This document shows, one piece after another, positions 53,152 through 56,273 of a stretch of DNA of 56,273 bases. The stretch is from Novosphingobium huizhouense (GTDB taxonomy: Bacteria; Pseudomonadota; Alphaproteobacteria; Sphingomonadales; Sphingomonadaceae). The stretch's first letter is position 1, and the number at the start of each line of letters is the position of its first letter. Made by a program: the position numbers and the translations under genes. The stretch is from contig NZ_JAILXZ010000007.1 of NCBI RefSeq assembly GCF_020179475.1, forward strand, positions 1 through 56,273, in the 5' to 3' direction. The notes below the pieces were generated by a model, which saw only the letters and a program-made list of their open reading frames with translations, was not told where the DNA came from and searched no databases.

Positions 53152-56053
53152 AATCCTCGATCGGCAGGCCGAGCCCGGCAAGCTGGGGCCGGACCGACCT
53201 TGCATCGCCGACCACGACCCAGGTCAGCGCCGCCGGATCGACCGCGCCGCGGATCGCCCGGTCGAGCTCGGCCGCGCCGAGGCGGCGGTAGCGGTCGGGC
53301 AGCTTCGCGTAGAAATCGTCCGGGCGCTGGCGCGAGACGATTCGGTCGATCGCATCGAGCAGCGCGGGCGTGGTCTCGAGCAGCCCGGGCAGCTTGCGCG
53401 CATTGCCGCTGGCGGCGAGGTCGAGTTCGGCCGGCGTGGTGCCGCGCTTGCCGAGGTAGTCGGCAAGATCGGCGCGGATCGCGGCGACGGCGGCGCCGGC
53501 CTTGTCGGTCTGCACCGGCGCGACGACGAGGAAGGCGCGGCGGTCGAGCCGGTCGTTGACCACGCTGTAGACGCCGTAGGACCACCCCTTGGCTTCGCGC
53601 AGGTCGGTGTTGAGGCGCGACAGGAAATCGCCACCGAGCACGTCGTTGGCGGTCTCGAGCGGCACCGCGTCGTCCTTGCCGGTGAGCGCGAGCGGCTGGC
53701 CGGCGACGATCGTCGCCTGCGGCATGCCCGGACGATCGACCAGCAGGATGCGCGCGCGTGGCGGCGCCAGCGTGCCGGGGAAGCCCTTGGCCGGGGCCGC
53801 GTCGGCGGGCGGCGTCCAGTCGCCGAAGCTCGCCTCGAGCAGGCGGGTGACTTCGGCGAGCGTGGTATCGCCGACCACGATGATGCGGGCGCGGTCGGGG
53901 CGGAACCAGCGGCGGTGGAACGCGGCGAGATCGTCGCGCGTGAGCCTGCCGACCACGGCGCTGTCGCCGAGACCCGAGGGCGCCCGGCCATAGGGGTGAT
54001 CGGCGCCGTAGATCGCGGGGTAGAGGATGCGGGTGGCGAGCGCCTGCGGATTGCTGCGCTCGGCGGCGATCGCGGCGAGTTGCTGGGCGCGGACGCGTTC
54101 GAGCTCGGCGGGAGCCAGCGCCGGGCGGCGCACGTAGTCGGCGAGCAGATCGAGCGAGGGCGCGAGGTTGGCCGCCATCGCATCGAGCTGGAACACCGTG
54201 GCGTCGGCGCTGGCCGAGGCGGCGATCTGGGCGCCGAGGCGCTCGCGCTGGCGCGCAAGCTCGGTCGAGGAGCGGGTGGTGGTGCCCTCGTCCATCACCT
54301 GCAGCAGCAGCGCGCCGGTGCCGAGCGCATCGGCCGGATCCGCGGCGTAGCCCGCATCGAAGCTCACCCGCACCGAGACGGCGGGCACCGCGGCGCGGCG
54401 GGCGAAGACCACCTGCATGCCGTTGGACAGCGTCGCGCGCTCGAGCGCGGGGAAGGCAAGCGCATCGACCGCGCCGGCGGGCGGGATCGTGCTGCGGTCG
54501 ACCGGATCGGCAAAACCGGTCATCGGCGGCAGCGGCGCAACCTTGCGCGCCGCGCGGGGCAGCGGCGGCAGCCCATCGCCGCCGCGTTGCTCGCCGCCCG
54601 ATTCGCGCGCGCCCGGGACAACCGTGAGCGCGAAGGCGGGTCGCGTGAGCCAGCGGCGCAGCGCCTCGCGCACGTCGGCCGGGGTGAGCGCGGCGGCGCG
54701 CTTCAGCTCGGCCTCGACCACGGCGGGATCGTTCGCGAACAGCAGGCCCTCGGCGAGCGCCTGCGACTTGCCGCCTTCGCCGCCGACCGATTCGAGCGCG
54801 CGGATCTGGCCGCTAGCGACGACCGTGAGCGCGCGGGTCAGCTCGTCGGCGGTGGGGCCCTCGGCGATCAGCCGCGCGAGCTCGGCATCGAGCGCGGCGC
54901 CGGTGGCGGCAGGATCGCCGCCGGGCTTGACGTCGGCCTGGACGAAGAACTGCCCGCCCTGCCCGAACACCTGCGCGCCGGCGCTGACCGCCACGGCCAG
55001 CTGCTTTTCGCGCACCAGCGCATCGTCGAGCCGCGAGCTCGACAGCCCGCCGAGGATCACCCCGGCGACCTGGAGCGGCAGGTAGTCGGGCTGGTCGTAG
55101 CCGGGAATCGCCCACATCCGGGTGATCCGCGTGGTCGCCACCTGGTCGTGGATGGTGCGCGCGACCGGCGCGGGAAGCGTGGGCACCGGCACGGCGACCG
55201 GCTGGACCTTCGGCCCGGCCGGGATCGCGCCGAACCACTTCTCGGCCTTGGCGCGGGCGGTGGCAAGGTCGACGTCGCCCGACAGCACCAGCACGGCGTT
55301 GTTCGGGCCGTAGTGATCGGCGAACCAGCGCCGCACGTCGGCCAGGCTGGCGGCGTCGAGATCGGCCATCGAGCCGATCGTCGAATGGCGATAGGGATGG
55401 CCGGCGGGATAGAGCGTCTCGAGCATCTCGTAGTCGACGAGGCCGAACGGCTCGTTGTCGCGCTGGCGCTTCTCGTTCTGGACGACCGCGCGCTGGGCAT
55501 CGAGCCGCTTCTGCGTCACCGCGGTGAGCAGGTAGCCCATGCGGTCGCTTTCCATCATCAGCGCGCGATCGAGCGCTGGCGTGGGCACGGTCTCGTAGTA
55601 GTTGGTGCGATCGAACCAGGTGGTGCCGTTCATGTCGGTGGCGCCGGCCTGGGTCAGCGGCTGGAAGAAATCGCCCGGCACGTGGCGCGTGCCATAGAAC
55701 ATCAGGTGCTCGAACAGGTGGGCGAAACCGGTCTTGCCCTGCGGTTCGTGCTTCGAGCCGACGCCGTACCACACCGCGACGCCGACGACCGGCGCCTTGC
55801 GATCGGTGTGGACGAGCACGGTCAGCCCGTTGGCGAGCGTGAACCGCTCGTAGGGCAACGCGACCGCCGAGACGAGCCGCGACAGCGGCGCGGGCGCGGG
55901 TGTGGCAGCGGGTGCGGCGGCGGAGACGGGCGCGACCGGCGGCGCCGCCGCGGCAGGGTCGAGCCGCGCGGTGGGCGCGCAGGCCGTGAGCGCGCCCGCA
56001 GGAAGTGCAAGCGCAACGAGCGAAGGGACGAGCGGGAAGGGACGACGCGACAT
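53135..56053 (-). CDS. M16-family zinc metallopeptidase, two-domain, lipoprotein
   Basis: A 972-residue insulinase-type peptidase with a lipoprotein signal (lipobox LTAC near C25). The active half has the inverted zinc motif HLFEH (112-116) and the third ligand E194 (QNEKRQRDNEP); the second half (about 545-972) lacks HxxEH and should be the inactive partner, as in pitrilysin-type enzymes. It probably degrades peptides in the periplasm. Confidence 0.93.
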   Translation of the reverse strand: MSRRPFPLVPSLVALALPAGALTACAPTARLDPAAAAPPVAPVSAAAPAATPAPAPLSRLVSAVALPYERFTLANGLTVLVHTDRKAPVVGVAVWYGVGSKHEPQGKTGFAHLFEHLMFYGTRHVPGDFFQPLTQAGATDMNGTTWFDRTNYYETVPTPALDRALMMESDRMGYLLTAVTQKRLDAQRAVVQNEKRQRDNEPFGLVDYEMLETLYPAGHPYRHSTIGSMADLDAASLADVRRWFADHYGPNNAVLVLSGDVDLATARAKAEKWFGAIPAGPKVQPVAVPVPTLPAPVARTIHDQVATTRITRMWAIPGYDQPDYLPLQVAGVILGGLSSSRLDDALVREKQLAVAVSAGAQVFGQGGQFFVQADVKPGGDPAATGAALDAELARLIAEGPTADELTRALTVVASGQIRALESVGGEGGKSQALAEGLLFANDPAVVEAELKRAAALTPADVREALRRWLTRPAFALTVVPGARESGGEQRGGDGLPPLPRAARKVAPLPPMTGFADPVDRSTIPPAGAVDALAFPALERATLSNGMQVVFARRAAVPAVSVRVSFDAGYAADPADALGTGALLLQVMDEGTTTRSSTELARQRERLGAQIAASASADATVFQLDAMAANLAPSLDLLADYVRRPALAPAELERVRAQQLAAIAAERSNPQALATRILYPAIYGADHPYGRAPSGLGDSAVVGRLTRDDLAAFHRRWFRPDRARIIVVGDTTLAEVTRLLEASFGDWTPPADAAPAKGFPGTLAPPRARILLVDRPGMPQATIVAGQPLALTGKDDAVPLETANDVLGGDFLSRLNTDLREAKGWSYGVYSVVNDRLDRRAFLVVAPVQTDKAGAAVAAIRADLADYLGKRGTTPAELDLAASGNARKLPGLLETTPALLDAIDRIVSRQRPDDFYAKLPDRYRRLGAAELDRAIRGAVDPAALTWVVVGDARSVRPQLAGLGLPIEDFRLPE

Positions 56054-56184
56054 GAGTGCTCCGCAAGGGTCGGACGCGCCCGGTGTAGCGTCTTGCGCCG
56101 CGGATGCCAGCGACGACGTGTCGAGCCGTCCATTGCGGGTTGGCGTGGTTCAACCTTGGATTGATGCCTGGTAAGTTTAGGATC

Positions 56185-56261
<77 letters not shown>

Positions 56262-56273
56262 TCACCATGTGGG

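Noticed and set aside
53915..56164. Long plus-strand open frame (749 codons)
   Set aside because: Antisense to the M16 peptidase, which has an intact zinc motif.

Overview
The window is dense, GC-rich chromosomal DNA from an alphaproteobacterium, most likely of the order Sphingomonadales (Sphingomonas, Novosphingobium or Erythrobacter type). The evidence is a bacterial serine palmitoyltransferase next to its own acyl carrier protein (sphingolipid synthesis replaces LPS in sphingomonads), a DivK-type response regulator, an Usg-family protein, an ATP12 chaperone, a GatCAB amidotransferase, and a compact gene transfer agent (GTA) cluster of the RcGTA type. No rRNA, CRISPR array or insertion sequence was seen. 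One tRNA, the initiator tRNA-fMet, lies at the right edge.

Layout. 257-5346: serS, an NlpD-like LytM protein, two small conserved genes, rimO and a GIY-YIG protein bracketed by four copies of a palindromic repeat. 5444-8767 (minus): a tight group of DUF482, glycerophosphodiester phosphodiesterase, RidA, HAD and DUF3572 genes, divergent from divK. 9164-12075: an orphan Pycsar-effector-like membrane protein, divergent from the acp-spt-SGNH hydrolase group. 12086-16157: an AAA ATPase preceded by a strong inverted repeat, a glutathione transferase, a MipA-type porin, Usg and a DedA-like protein.

16391-30466: a complete GTA structural cluster of 16 collinear genes, with no integrase, replication or lysis genes. 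It holds small and large terminase, portal, a small membrane protein, protease, capsid, connector, a 49-residue protein, DUF3168, major tail protein, two small chaperone-type genes, tape measure, distal tail protein, hub, NlpC/P60 peptidase and megatron, then a DUF2793 gene. A TTGACA-17 bp-TACATA promoter with a palindrome over its -35 lies upstream. A strong terminator-like hairpin follows the capsid gene. The distal tail protein (778 aa) carries a large N-terminal glycosidase-like region, while the megatron protein lacks the corresponding internal domain, so the sugar-cleaving module seems to sit on a different tail component than in RcGTA.

30657-56261: an OmpA protein, a Cu/Zn SOD-like lipoprotein, then argD-argF-hslO-queC-MFS (minus), a two-domain cold-shock protein with a glycine-rich arm, terC and three partners, a six-gene overlapping minus-strand operon (crcB to the ATP12 gene), rpsU, an anchored FKBP isomerase, gatCAB, three secreted or membrane proteins of unknown function, a large M16 peptidase and tRNA-fMet. 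Most genes are ordinary core genes. The most interesting signals are the rearranged GTA tail, the GIY-YIG gene inside palindromic repeats, a low-GC in-frame insert in serS, and the orphan membrane effector beside the sphingolipid genes.
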